From Lysinibacillus sp. FSL K6-0232 (GTDB taxonomy: Bacteria > Bacillota > Bacilli > Bacillales_A > Planococcaceae), in contig NZ_JBBOYW010000001.1 of NCBI RefSeq assembly GCF_038008325.1, positions 3,131,501 through 3,195,500 of the forward strand: DNA of 64,000 nucleotides, given 5' to 3'. Shown here one piece after another: positions 26,426 through 35,849 of the stretch. The notes beneath the pieces are model-generated. The model searched no databases, was not told the origin of the DNA, and worked only from the letters and a program-made list of their open reading frames with translations. The translations under genes and the position numbers were made by a program. Position 1 is the stretch's first letter. Each line of letters opens with the position of its first letter.

Positions 26426-28098
26426 ACTGTCACCAACTTCTCAACTTTTTGTAATTCATCACGTACTAAATCTAGTGTTGTTTTATATTGTACTAACTTT
26501 TTATCATGTTCTATCTGCATGTCATCCTGTTGATTTAACGCTGCTTGTAAAGCTTCTTCTTCAATGGAAATGATTAATCTTAAATTTTCTTCTAGTTCTT
26601 CAATCATAACATCTTCCATTTCTGCTAAAGATTCTTGAATTGCTGGACTAAGTTTTTCAATGACTTGTGGAATTACCTCTGATTCAATAGATTGCTTTAC
26701 TTTGTTGACCTGAGATTGTTTCCCCCCCACACCTAATAGTTTTAAAATTTCAGGAAGGAATAAAATAATAATCTCTAACCAGGGTGCAACAGCTGTTGTT
26801 GCAATGGCTAATGCACCTGTTACCGATTTATAAACTTTGTTGAAATTGTCTGTTCCTTCGTTTTTTTGAGAAAAAATCGACTCTACTTTACGAATTTTAT
26901 CCGTTACGGTGTAAACTATTTCTTCTGTTTTATCTACTAATATTTCTGATAAATTAACATCCCTTAAAAATTCTTCAAAAGAAATATTTGTATATTTCTT
27001 TGTATTTTCAAGAAGTACCGGACGTAAAATCGAATTCATACGAATGCTAAATGCATTTGAACCTGATATTGCTGCATTGGCAAGCTCTGTCGAATGAACA
27101 TATAGTGCATTTTCAACTTCGGCAATAATGCTAGGCAATACTTGTGAGGTCATTCGATTAGTTAACTTCGAACGTTCCTGTTGAAGCTTGTATTCTAACT
27201 CACTTTTAGCCTTTTCCCTTTTTTGAATCTCTTCTCTTAAAGCACTATCATCAAAAGCTAAAGATTTAATCGACTGTTCTAACGCTAACTCCAAGAATTG
27301 ATAAATTTCTTTTATTTTTGGCAATGTAGCTTGTTCAAAAATTTGTTGACTATTTAGTGCGTGGATAGTATCCAGTAAACCTTGCTTCGTATCGTTATCA
27401 TGTTTGCTATATTTTACAACTGGAACATCATATCCAAATAAGTACGATGCTTGCGCTTTAATTTTTTGTTTAATTACTTGCACATCTTCCGCGGCTTTTT
27501 TATCTACCTTTGAAAGCACAATAATTAAATTGTGATCGTATTTACGTATTTCTTCAACAAACTCTAAAACCGAGGCTTTCATTCCACCCTCTTCGCAATC
27601 AATTACTAGTAAGTACGCATTCCCTCTCTCTACATATTGCAAAATTGCGCGGTTATGCTGTTCAATATTTGAGTTAAAGCCCGGCATATCTACAAATACA
27701 TAGTCTTCAAATGTTTGTAAAAAATTATTATTTAAATTGTAACGAATATTTAAGCAAACATTCGGATTTACGGATTGAATTTGTTGTTTTTCTACATATT
27801 TACGCTCTTTATTTACATCAACTATTTCGTAGCTTTCCACTAGGCTATATTTTAATTCTGTTGCAATGGCCGTTTCAGGTGTTTGCTCTTCAGTTAGTAA
27901 TTCTTCTTCAAGTAAAAAGTTCATCAAAGCACTTTTTCCAGCACTGAATGACCCAATTGCTAAAATTTTAATTGAAAATTCATCACATATACTTTTTAAT
28001 TCCTCTATTCGATTGATAATTTCTTGATTAATTTTAATGTCATTACCAATTTCCCCCAAAATATTTAAATGTTGTTGTATAATTGTTTTATCAATCAT
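26422..28098 (-). CDS. Dynamin-like GTPase (first of three)
   Basis: This 558-residue GTPase has GSFSAGKS (49-56), switch ETAIATE, DMPGFNS and SKVDKK. A hydrophobic segment near residue 435 (TGALAIATTAVAPWLEIIIL) looks like a membrane-inserting paddle, followed by a coiled-coil tail. It is the first gene of the leftward operon. I take the ATG at 28098, 4 nt after GGTGAT; the in-frame GTG at 28107 lies on the ribosome site. The gene is divergent from a CoiA-like gene with ~190 bp between. Three unlike dynamins in a row suggest a hetero-oligomer. Confidence 0.87.
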   Translation of the reverse strand: MIDKTIIQQHLNILGEIGNDIKINQEIINRIEELKSICDEFSIKILAIGSFSAGKSALMNFLLEEELLTEEQTPETAIATELKYSLVESYEIVDVNKERKYVEKQQIQSVNPNVCLNIRYNLNNNFLQTFEDYVFVDMPGFNSNIEQHNRAILQYVERGNAYLLVIDCEEGGMKASVLEFVEEIRKYDHNLIIVLSKVDKKAAEDVQVIKQKIKAQASYLFGYDVPVVKYSKHDNDTKQGLLDTIHALNSQQIFEQATLPKIKEIYQFLELALEQSIKSLAFDDSALREEIQKREKAKSELEYKLQQERSKLTNRMTSQVLPSIIAEVENALYVHSTELANAAISGSNAFSIRMNSILRPVLLENTKKYTNISFEEFLRDVNLSEILVDKTEEIVYTVTDKIRKVESIFSQKNEGTDNFNKVYKSVTGALAIATTAVAPWLEIIILFLPEILKLLGVGGKQSQVNKVKQSIESEVIPQVIEKLSPAIQESLAEMEDVMIEELEENLRLIISIEEEALQAALNQQDDMQIEHDKKLVQYKTTLDLVRDELQKVEKLVTV

Positions 28099-28220
28099 AT
28101 TTATCACCTTTTATCGAATTTTTACTTAATTACCATCGAAAATCTTATATTAGAATCTATTCATCTTGAAACGGACATAATATGACCCAAAAAGTAATAA
28201 AGTGTGTTTTTTATATAACT

Positions 28221-28226
28221 ATTATA
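28221..28226 (-). promoter_or_regulatory. Candidate -10 of the dynamin operon
   Basis: TATAAT on the minus strand, about 120 bp before the first dynamin start codon. No convincing -35 accompanies it at 17 bp, so activation or a long leader may be involved. Confidence 0.4.
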
Positions 28227-28293
28227 CCATCCGGTGAATAAAACAGCTTTCATTTTCTATATTTATCAAATTTTAAAAATTTGAGGTGATTAG

Positions 28294-29715
28294 ATGTTTG
28301 TAGCAATAAATCCAAATGGTGAAAAACAATTTGCCTTCCATGACGATAAAGAACGCCTATATTCTTTAGCTAAAGCCAAAGAATTATACTGTCCACACTG
28401 TCAGAAGAACGTTTTCTTTCGTGGCGGAACTAAGAAGATTCATCACTTTTATCATGAACGTCATGTCAAATGTAGTTTTGTTGGGGAGCCTGAAACGCAG
28501 GAACATCTCGGTGGTAAACTTGCGATTTATAATTGGTTAAAAGAGAAATATCCAAACGCTTACGTTGCTTTAGAAGAACGTATTGCTAAGACCAATCAAA
28601 TCGCGGATGTGTATGCGGATTTTGGAAATGGTCATAAGTTTGCTTTTGAAATACAATGTGCGGAACAAACAGCTGAGAAATGGCTAGAACGACGGAAACT
28701 TTATGCAATTGCGGAGATCAAAGACATCTGGCTTTTTGGTGCGAATTATTATAAAGAAATAACAGCTAAAGATATCGAGGATGATGAGGTTGTTCTGCGC
28801 TTGAAATACCCGCAGCAATTAGTGAATGAAAAGGAACGCAGCGTTTACTTCATTGACGTTGAGAATAACCTTGTAAAACACATTGGCAAATTTTTCGGTA
28901 TTAGGTATCGAACTGAAACGAGATTTGTTGTAAAGCTTCAAGAGATTGCAATACCTGAAATGACAATTGCTAAAATACAATCGCCATGCAAATTCGTTTT
29001 ATATAACAAACTTTCCTATGAGAAAATTCAACATTATTTAAATGATAGAAAAATTGAAGCTGCTGAACTTTGGAAAGAACGTAAAGTGCAAAGCGCAGCA
29101 CGTATGCAAATAATTCGTCAAAAACAAGAAAAGCAGAAACGGTTCCACCAATATAAAAGATATTTAAGTAATTTCAATATAGATAAAGTATTACAACGGA
29201 TGTCGCATCGAGAGCAAGTATTGTTTAGGAGACTCGTGAAGGAATACGGTTTAACAGATACTAATTTCCCTGGCATTTTTAATATCCAAATGGAAAATTA
29301 TAAATGCATACATACACCCTATCCTTTATGGCAATTACTCGTTTTTCACAAAGCGATCAAACACAATTACAGTAAGAAGCAACTGATTTTCTCGAATTAT
29401 TTATTTCAAGATATTAAAGATCAGCTTCGATATGATATTAAGGACAGCAAGCTGGTTGCAACATTAATTCATAGCTACCTTGTTCTATTGGAGAAATGCG
29501 GATTTTTGTATAAACAAACATTATATCGTAAGTACATACACCCTTTTAAAATTGAAAACAATGTGCTACCGCTAGTAGATCATAAAGAGCTTAATACACA
29601 TGTTGCTTTATATTTTTCGGAGTTTAATTTATTTGCCATTGGTTGGGGCGATTATTACGATATAGAAATATTTTCCACTGATAAGGAACAAGAACTCTTA
29701 GAACAAGATGCCTAA
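28294..29715 (+). CDS. CoiA-like zinc-ribbon nuclease
   Basis: A 473-residue protein. The N-terminus has a zinc ribbon-like CPHCQKNVFFRGG with a later HHFYHERHVKC, then HLGGKLAIYNWL and a restriction-like core (QIADVYADFGNGHKFAFEIQ, then ERRKLYA) as in the competence-associated nuclease CoiA. The C-terminal ~250 residues are specific to this protein and start with a charged helix. True CoiA is about 400 aa and lies near competence genes; none are here. Divergence from the dynamin operon and the island setting argue for a defence role. GAGGTGAT lies 3 nt before the ATG. Confidence 0.7.
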   Translation: MFVAINPNGEKQFAFHDDKERLYSLAKAKELYCPHCQKNVFFRGGTKKIHHFYHERHVKCSFVGEPETQEHLGGKLAIYNWLKEKYPNAYVALEERIAKTNQIADVYADFGNGHKFAFEIQCAEQTAEKWLERRKLYAIAEIKDIWLFGANYYKEITAKDIEDDEVVLRLKYPQQLVNEKERSVYFIDVENNLVKHIGKFFGIRYRTETRFVVKLQEIAIPEMTIAKIQSPCKFVLYNKLSYEKIQHYLNDRKIEAAELWKERKVQSAARMQIIRQKQEKQKRFHQYKRYLSNFNIDKVLQRMSHREQVLFRRLVKEYGLTDTNFPGIFNIQMENYKCIHTPYPLWQLLVFHKAIKHNYSKKQLIFSNYLFQDIKDQLRYDIKDSKLVATLIHSYLVLLEKCGFLYKQTLYRKYIHPFKIENNVLPLVDHKELNTHVALYFSEFNLFAIGWGDYYDIEIFSTDKEQELLEQDA

Positions 29716-29742
29716 TATTATCAAAATCTTGTGCTGCATAAC

Positions 29743-30054
29743 ATGGAGTCCCCTTTGCATATTGAAGAAGGTCTAATAAAATGGGTTCAACAAGCTGTAA
29801 CAGATAAAATAATTGAAACAGAAGCCCACGAGGCAGAATTTATCGAGCATTTAATTGAATTATTACGAGAAGGGAAATTCATTTCACAAGCAATGCATGA
29901 TACATTCCTGGCATTGATAGAAGAAAAATTTAACTATATATACGGTGAAAGAAAATTAGAGTTTCAAGCACAGCCTATTCACCGTATTTTCAGGTGTTTG
30001 ATTAATCATTTGGATAAAGCCTTGGACAGCACGTTGAATCTTTCCGACATTTGA
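29743..30054 (+). CDS. Small unknown protein with an IS630-altered C-terminus
   Basis: From the ATG at 29743 the native part runs about 66 residues (MESPLHIEEGLIKWVQQ..., ending near KFNYI at 29942). There the IS630 element enters; the frame then runs 34 codons into the element's antisense strand. If the element and one TA are removed, the frame meets a TAG within three codons, so the original protein was about 69 residues and is nearly complete. I do not recognise the family. It is 27 bp after the CoiA-like gene and may form a pair with it. No clear ribosome binding site is seen. Confidence 0.45.
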   Translation: MESPLHIEEGLIKWVQQAVTDKIIETEAHEAEFIEHLIELLREGKFISQAMHDTFLALIEEKFNYIYGERKLEFQAQPIHRIFRCLINHLDKALDSTLNLSDI

Positions 30055-31101
30055 GTAAAAGACATTGTGGATCACCGTTGTCTTCATCCATTTCCACAGT
30101 CCTTCGATTAAATTTAAATTGGGACTGTACGGCGGAAGGAACAGAAATTCAAAGAAATCTTGATACTTTTCTAAAAATGGTTGAATCAATTTCGCATGGT
30201 GTATGCGCGCATTGTCTAATACCATCACGATGCGTTCATTCGGATAACGAGCGATGACTTTTTCTAAAAAACTTAGGAATTCAACAGCGGTATATTGTTC
30301 TTCTTGCACGCAAAATACATCGCCCGTTTCGTAATCCAATGTACCAATTAGCTTAACCCCTTGATGTCGGCCATATGTTGGAATGATTTTTTGTTGACCT
30401 TTAAGAAACCACGTGTTGGAAATCGCTTGGTAATCACGGATCATTGACTCGTCTTCAAATAAAATACGATCAATTTGACCATGAATTAGTTTTTTTTCGC
30501 CTGTTCAAATTTTTCAAGGAAAACTGCTTGTTTGAGGGGGTCTGCTTTTTCCAATGTATACGTTGGTTTCGTATAACTTAAACCAAGACGGTACAATAAA
30601 TCACGTGTCCCACGTACAGAAAAAGACACACCAAATGTTCGCTCAATCCAATCGCGAAGAAGAGGCGCTGTCCAGTTCATTTCAACGGGAAAACCAGCAT
30701 CTTTAGGCGTTTGGTTGACAATTGTCGCGACGACTCGTGCTTCTTGTTCAGCCGTTAAATGACGCTTTCGACCAGGTTGTTTTTTACGTCCAAGTCCAGC
30801 GATCCCTTTTTCACAATAAGCTTTGCGATAATTGAACAGCGTCGCTAAAGAAAGACCTGTATAGTCGACAATTTTTTCATACGATTCGCCGGAAAGTAAC
30901 ATATAAATCACTTGGTAGCGAACGAACATTTTATGATTGTTTTCTTCTTTCATGACAAGCTTTAATTCTTCTAAAGCAGCAGGAATTTGTTCTTCAGGAA
31001 TTAGGACAATTTTACGCATCATTTTTCTCCGTTTCATATCTATTAAGAATAGTATACAGGAAAACGAAGAAAAAGAGTGTAAGTCTAAAAGTTAATCACC
31101 T
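29943..31101 (-). mobile_element. IS630-family insertion sequence
   Basis: A 1.16-kb element holding a two-frame IS630 transposase. The proposed ends are CGGTGA (left) and AGGTGA (right, complement), each abutting a TA within CTATATATA on both flanks, as expected for TA-targeting IS630/Tc1 elements. The inner terminal repeats agree only in part, so the ends may be off by a few bases. Confidence 0.75.
29956..31022 (-). CDS. IS630 transposase expressed by -1 frameshift
   Basis: ORF A (31022 to 30486) holds the helix-turn-helix part (GLSLATLFNYRKAYCEKGIA, then a GRKRHLT linker). ORF B (to 29956) holds the DDE domain: LFEDES, VMVLDNARIHHA and LPPYSPNLNLIEGLWKWMK. ORF A ends GCG-AAA-AAA-AAC-TAA at an eight-A run (around 30490-30497), and the ORF B frame is -1 relative to it. 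This is the usual slippery site of IS630 transposases, so the gene is probably intact. Confidence 0.85.
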
Positions 31102-31323
31102 TATATATAGCATCAATGTAGTTTTAATCATAAAATTTTTAAATTTTTTTACACGTACGAACAGACATTTTATAATTTACTTAAATTAATAATAACAAGG
31201 GAAAACCCCAACTCGTTAGGTGACTGTATTTGTTAAGCTAAAACTGAGCCATCAACGCAATTGAAAAGAGAGCCACTTTATATCAAAATAATCCTAACTG
31301 TAAAAAGTTAGGGGGATCTAGAG

Positions 31324-32877
31324 GTGATCAGTTTGGAGAAAAAGCAGTTAGTACTGATTGAGTACTACCAGCACAATACAAGCCAACGTCAAATTGCAGA
31401 AAAGCTCAAAATGTCTCGTAATACCGTTAAAAAATACATTGAGCAAGATTTAGCAGCTAGACAACAAGATACAAGGAATTTACCAATCACAGATAATTAC
31501 GTTACGCCTCCGGCATATAAAAAGCGTAATGGAAAAAAGAGAGCTTTAACAAATACGGTGATGAAGCGTATTCGTGAAATGATGAAACAAAATGAAAATA
31601 AGCGAGAAGTAAATATGCATAAACAGCAATTAAAGATTATTGATATGCATGAAAAGCTTTTAGATGAAGGTTTTAAAGTCAGCTATACAACGGTTCGCAA
31701 CTTCGTGAATCGTGAGGAAAAAAAGCAAAAAGAAGTATTCATCCGTCAAGAGCCAACAGCTGGTCGTGAAGTGGAGTTTGATTGGGGAGAAGTAAAATTA
31801 TTCATTGATGGAAAGTTAAGAAGTCTTTCGATGGCTGTATTTACCCTAGCCTACAGTAATAATCATTATGCCCGACTTTATGAATCAGAAACAATGGTTT
31901 GTGTACAGGACGCACACGTAAAATGTATTGAGGTCTTAGGCTTCGTACCGAATATTTTTACATATGACAATATGCGTACCGTCGTCAAAAACTTTATTGG
32001 TTACGACCGCTTTATTACCGACGATATGAAAAGTTTATCCTTGCATTACCATTTTCAGATCCGACTTTGTCAGCCCCGTAAAGGCAATGAAAAAGGCCAT
32101 GTGGAGCGAAGTGTAGGATATATACGCCGGAAAGCATTTGCGCACCAAGATACGTTTATTTCCTTAGAAGAGGCACAGAAATATTTAGTTTCGATCATCG
32201 AAAAATTAAATAATCGTCCTCATTATTTGAAAGAGAAAACACATCATGAATTGATGTTGGAAGAAAAAGCTGAACGCGCTGGTAGCTTAACAGCTGCACC
32301 ATTCGATCCTGCAGAATTAGTGGAACTACGTGTGGACAAATATAGTACTGTTACCTATCGTCACAACCGCTATTCTGTACCCGAGGGGCATGTAGGAGAA
32401 TATATGAAGTTAAAAGCTCGTGCTGAGGAAGTGCTTCTGTTCAGCGAAGGTGAATGCATCGCAAAGCATAAACGAAGCTGGCAAGTCCATGCCTGGGTGA
32501 TGAATATCTACCACTATTTAAACACCCTGGGAAAGAAAAAAGGTGCCTTAGCCCAAAGTGAGTGTTTGAGCCAAGCACCAAAACAAATAAAAAATATCTA
32601 CCACCGCTATTATATCGGAAATGAAAAAGATTTTCTAGAGCTACTTGTTTATATCAAAGAACGAGATTGTCTAGCAAGAGTAGTAGAAGTCATTACTGAA
32701 CTAGAAAAGAACCCTTTGGTTCAACTAACAACTGAAAAAATCATTTTCTTAGCAGAACAGTCAGCTGAAGTACGTACGGTTCTAACTGGCCAAGATGATG
32801 TCACCAGTCAATCTTTAGATAATCTGTCTTCGTTAGCAGCGTTATTTCATTCTAAAGGAACTGGAGTGGTTCATTAA
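31324..32877 (+). CDS. istA: IS21 transposase IstA (copy 1)
   Basis: The 517-residue transposase has an N-terminal helix-turn-helix (TSQRQIAEKLKMSRNTVKKY) and a DDE integrase core with EFDWGE, TYDNMRTVV and KGHVERSVGYIRR. It starts with GTG at 31324 or the nearby TTG. Its stop overlaps the istB start (TAATG). Intact. Confidence 0.9.
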   Translation: MISLEKKQLVLIEYYQHNTSQRQIAEKLKMSRNTVKKYIEQDLAARQQDTRNLPITDNYVTPPAYKKRNGKKRALTNTVMKRIREMMKQNENKREVNMHKQQLKIIDMHEKLLDEGFKVSYTTVRNFVNREEKKQKEVFIRQEPTAGREVEFDWGEVKLFIDGKLRSLSMAVFTLAYSNNHYARLYESETMVCVQDAHVKCIEVLGFVPNIFTYDNMRTVVKNFIGYDRFITDDMKSLSLHYHFQIRLCQPRKGNEKGHVERSVGYIRRKAFAHQDTFISLEEAQKYLVSIIEKLNNRPHYLKEKTHHELMLEEKAERAGSLTAAPFDPAELVELRVDKYSTVTYRHNRYSVPEGHVGEYMKLKARAEEVLLFSEGECIAKHKRSWQVHAWVMNIYHYLNTLGKKKGALAQSECLSQAPKQIKNIYHRYYIGNEKDFLELLVYIKERDCLARVVEVITELEKNPLVQLTTEKIIFLAEQSAEVRTVLTGQDDVTSQSLDNLSSLAALFHSKGTGVVH

Positions 32878-33629
32878 TGGACAAGCAAAAAGAAATGATT
32901 GAAATGTGTAAAGAATTACGTTTACCAAGTATTCGTTCTTTACTTGAACAGGAAGCCATATTTGAACAACATACATCGTCAGCTGATTTTCTTTATTTCG
33001 CTTTAAAACAGGAAATGGAGGACCGTTACGTGCGAGCAAAAGCGAATCGAATTCGACTAGCCAACTTTCCAGAGAAAAAACTGTTAGAAGAATTAGATGT
33101 AGAGGCGCTGCCGCAAAATGCGGCGGTTCGCCTTCCTCATTTGAAAGAGCTAAAGTTTATTCAGGACAAGCAGAATGTCTTATTAATTGGCTCACCTGGT
33201 ACGGGTAAAACCCATCTTGCGATTGGATTAGGAATTGAAGCCTGTTTAGCAGGCTATAAAGTGTATTTCACGAGTGTAGCCTCACTTGTGAATCAATTAA
33301 AGGAAAGCCGTTCTGCAAGAACGTTACGCTCATTTGAACTGAAATTTGAGAAGTATGATTTAGTCATCATTGATGAATTGGGTTACATTTCATTCGATAA
33401 AGAAGGAGCAGAGCTACTTTTCACGCACTTATCTTTACGTGCTGGTCGAGCAGCGACCATGATTACAAGCAATCTAACATTTGAACGCTGGGAAGAGGTC
33501 TTCCATGATCCAGTATTAACATCAGCCTTAACCGACCGACTCACGCATCGAGCGCATATCATCAACATGATTGGAGAATCCTATCGAATTTTAGAAACGA
33601 AAGAATGGATGGAACAGAGCAATTTTTAG
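32877..33629 (+). CDS. istB: IS21 helper ATPase IstB (copy 1)
   Basis: The 250-residue AAA+ protein shows Walker A GSPGTGKTH near residue 104, Walker B LVIIDELGY and sensor ITSNL. It assists IstA by assembling on target DNA. Intact, coupled to istA. Confidence 0.92.
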   Translation: MDKQKEMIEMCKELRLPSIRSLLEQEAIFEQHTSSADFLYFALKQEMEDRYVRAKANRIRLANFPEKKLLEELDVEALPQNAAVRLPHLKELKFIQDKQNVLLIGSPGTGKTHLAIGLGIEACLAGYKVYFTSVASLVNQLKESRSARTLRSFELKFEKYDLVIIDELGYISFDKEGAELLFTHLSLRAGRAATMITSNLTFERWEEVFHDPVLTSALTDRLTHRAHIINMIGESYRILETKEWMEQSNF

Positions 33630-33679
33630 TGGCTCACATTTTAAGTAACAATTGGCTCAAATTTAACTTGCGAAATACA

Positions 33680-33896
33680 TACATAGAGATGGATTTAATT
33701 TTGCCATATCTTTTGCAATCTTAATATGATAATCACTAGATTCCAATTTATATGTTTCAGAAAATCGTACATTAGTTTCTAAATTATGAATTCTAATGTA
33801 CAACAGACCGATTTTTGGATATTTATCAAAATATCCTTCATATCCATTTTGATTAAAGAAATTATTAGGGCTTTATTTACTTATGATACTAGCTAA
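33680..33896 (-). pseudogene. Decayed copy of the 96-residue gene next to ssrA
   Basis: Read leftwards this gives LASIISK-stop-SPNNFFNQNGYEGYFDKYPKIG... and further matching blocks. It aligns along its length with the intact gene at 40860-41150 (LVEIISR...GNFFNENGYEGQFKKFSKIG). It has an in-frame TAA near the start and loses its 3' end to IS21 copy 1. The following terminator and ssrA 3'-end copy lie in the same order as at 40.86-41.28 kb. Confidence 0.8.
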
Positions 33897-33934
33897 ATTA
33901 ACCGATTTAATCCTCACTCCTTTAGAAATAAGAA

Positions 33935-34050
33935 AAGGGATATTGTCCAAGAGTTCAACACTCGTTCAATATCCCAAATCTCAAAAATCGTTGATATGAC
34001 TATGTTTGTAGCCACTTTATGTATGGAAACAACGGAAGTCGAATCACCAT
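33935..34050 (-). repeat. Decayed copy of the ssrA 3' end and its terminator
   Basis: GGGATATTGTCCAAGAGTTC at 33938 parallels GGGATATTCAACAAGAGTTC at 41181, then both continue TCGTTGATATGACTA / ACGTTGATATGACTA, TTTGTAGCCA and TTATGTATGGA. The ssrA acceptor/T-arm part (34022-34044) reads GTATGGAAACAACGGAAGTC, clearly derived from GTATGGAGACGGCGGGAGTC. It is in direct orientation to the real ssrA end, so it marks an old attachment site. Confidence 0.85.
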
Positions 34051-34272
34051 CTTCTAAAAATACTGTAATAACAGTATTTTAACTGTTTTCAGCTATTCAT
34101 AAAACTCTTTAACCAAGGTTCTTAAAAACTTCACAGGGGGAAAATTCCCCATTTCCTTATATTAACTTTTAGAAAATCAATTACGATATGAATGAAGTAA
34201 ATATATAGTCATCCTAACCCAACTAACTGTTTTAAATGTTTACGAAAGAACAATTAAAAGGACTTTAGTTAA
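34051..34272. other. AT-rich gap before IS21 copy 2
   Basis: No gene, RNA or terminator is visible here. The piece AATACTGTAATAACAGTATT (34059-34078) is a small palindrome. Confidence 0.5.
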
Positions 34273-34418
34273 TGTGTATTGCATAATAAAAGTGCAGACT
34301 AGTGCAGCGAATTTGTACAGAGTCTAGCACTTTTTTAGTGCAAAAAAATAGACTTGCCAGCCACCCCAAGTCACTCTACTGTTAAAGTGTCGAATTTTAC
34401 CAGTGGAGGTTTGAAAGG

Positions 34419-35849
34419 ATGCTAGCAATGTCTGAAGTTAATTGTATCAAAACATTACGAAATGAAAAAGGATTATCGATTACTGAAATCGCCAATACAA
34501 TGCAAGTCAATTGGCGTACTGCCAAGAAATACGGTGATGGGGATCAGTTGCCGCAGGAGAAAACTCACCTGAAAAAAGGCATGATGTACGACGAAAAATG
34601 GGGAGAAATCGTAGTTGATTGGTTAGAAGAGGATTTAAAACTAAAGAAAAAATTACGCCGTACAAACAAGAAAATGCTTGAGGATCTAGTAAAGATGGGA
34701 TTCAAAGGTTCTTACAGAACGCTTTGTAATTTTATTCAAGAATGGAAAGCAACAGAAGAAGAGGAAGCAGATAAAGGGCATGAACGTTTAAATCATCCAG
34801 GAGGAGAAGCACAGGTAGACTTCGGTGTAATGGAGGCTGTTCAAGATGGGGAAATTATTGATGTTCACGCATTAGTCATGTCATTCCCTGCAAGTAATAC
34901 AGCATTTGCGGTGCCGATGCCTGGTGAAAACTTAGAATGTTTTTTAGGTGGACTTCAAATGTTGTTTAAACAGGCTGGTGGTATTCCTTTGAGCATTCGA
35001 ATTGATAACCTAACACCTGCGGTGAAAAAAGTAAGAAAAGGAGATTCAGAGGCCCAATTAACCGAAGCCTTCCGACATTTCCAACAATATTACGGCTTTA
35101 AAGTGCAAGTGTGTAACCCACGCAAAGGAAATGAAAAAGGTCATGTAGAAAGAAAGGTTGGCTATGTACGCTATAATTTCTTTAGCTTGCCACCTGTCAT
35201 TAAAGACCTTGAGGATTTAGGAAATCAATTAGAACAGCAGTTAGCAAATGATCGTCAACGAATTCATTATAAAAAGGAAGTACTGATTGATGAGCTATGG
35301 CAGCTTGAACAAAAGCAATTGATCAAATTACCTGAAGAACCATATCCGATATTTAAGCAGTTTCTGATAAAGTTTAATAAGTATAATGAATTCAAGCTTG
35401 ATGGACATTTGATTCATGTACCAAGAGCAAGGAACTACGTCCAACTTTCTTGTGTGACATATTGGGATTCGTATAAAGTCATCACAAATGACGGTGAAAT
35501 TCTATTATCTGATGCCCGTCCTTATATGAGAAAACGCCGTTTTATTCCTTGGAAGGAGATTTTAAAAGATTGGTTGAAAAAACCACGTGTTGTAGGGCAT
35601 TCTCGTTATTCAAACTATTTACCAGCGCGTATTAAAGAGTATTTAACAGTGCCTTCGCTTGCCTTAAGAAAACAACGGATTAATGAATTACTGACGCTTT
35701 TACTCACACATGATATGAATGACATTGATCAAAACTTTTATAGTTATATTGGACGTGAGGTAGAAGAGACAGAACACCCTTACGGTGTGAATTGGACAGA
35801 ATATGATGCCTTATCGCCAAAAGGAACGGAGGCGTTGAATCATGAATGA
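34419..35849 (+). CDS. istA: IS21 transposase IstA (copy 2)
   Basis: A 476-residue IstA with an N-terminal helix-turn-helix (LSITEIANTMQVNWRTAKKY) and the DDE core (AQVDFG, RIDNLTPAVKK, KGHVERKVGYVR). GGAGG lies 9 nt before the first ATG; a second ATG three codons on is possible. It overlaps istB by 8 bp. Intact. Confidence 0.9.
   Translation: MLAMSEVNCIKTLRNEKGLSITEIANTMQVNWRTAKKYGDGDQLPQEKTHLKKGMMYDEKWGEIVVDWLEEDLKLKKKLRRTNKKMLEDLVKMGFKGSYRTLCNFIQEWKATEEEEADKGHERLNHPGGEAQVDFGVMEAVQDGEIIDVHALVMSFPASNTAFAVPMPGENLECFLGGLQMLFKQAGGIPLSIRIDNLTPAVKKVRKGDSEAQLTEAFRHFQQYYGFKVQVCNPRKGNEKGHVERKVGYVRYNFFSLPPVIKDLEDLGNQLEQQLANDRQRIHYKKEVLIDELWQLEQKQLIKLPEEPYPIFKQFLIKFNKYNEFKLDGHLIHVPRARNYVQLSCVTYWDSYKVITNDGEILLSDARPYMRKRRFIPWKEILKDWLKKPRVVGHSRYSNYLPARIKEYLTVPSLALRKQRINELLTLLLTHDMNDIDQNFYSYIGREVEETEHPYGVNWTEYDALSPKGTEALNHE

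Larger units (their letters stand above)
31225..33679 (+). mobile_element. IS21-family insertion sequence, copy 1
   Basis: A 2455-bp element with istA and istB. The ends TGTATTTGTTAAG (left) and TGTATTTCGCAAG (right, complement) match, followed by a shared TGAGCCA and, further in, GAGCCACT, so the repeats are long and compound as in IS21. No target duplication is visible. It lies against the decayed copy of the 96-residue gene, cutting off its 3' end. Confidence 0.85.
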
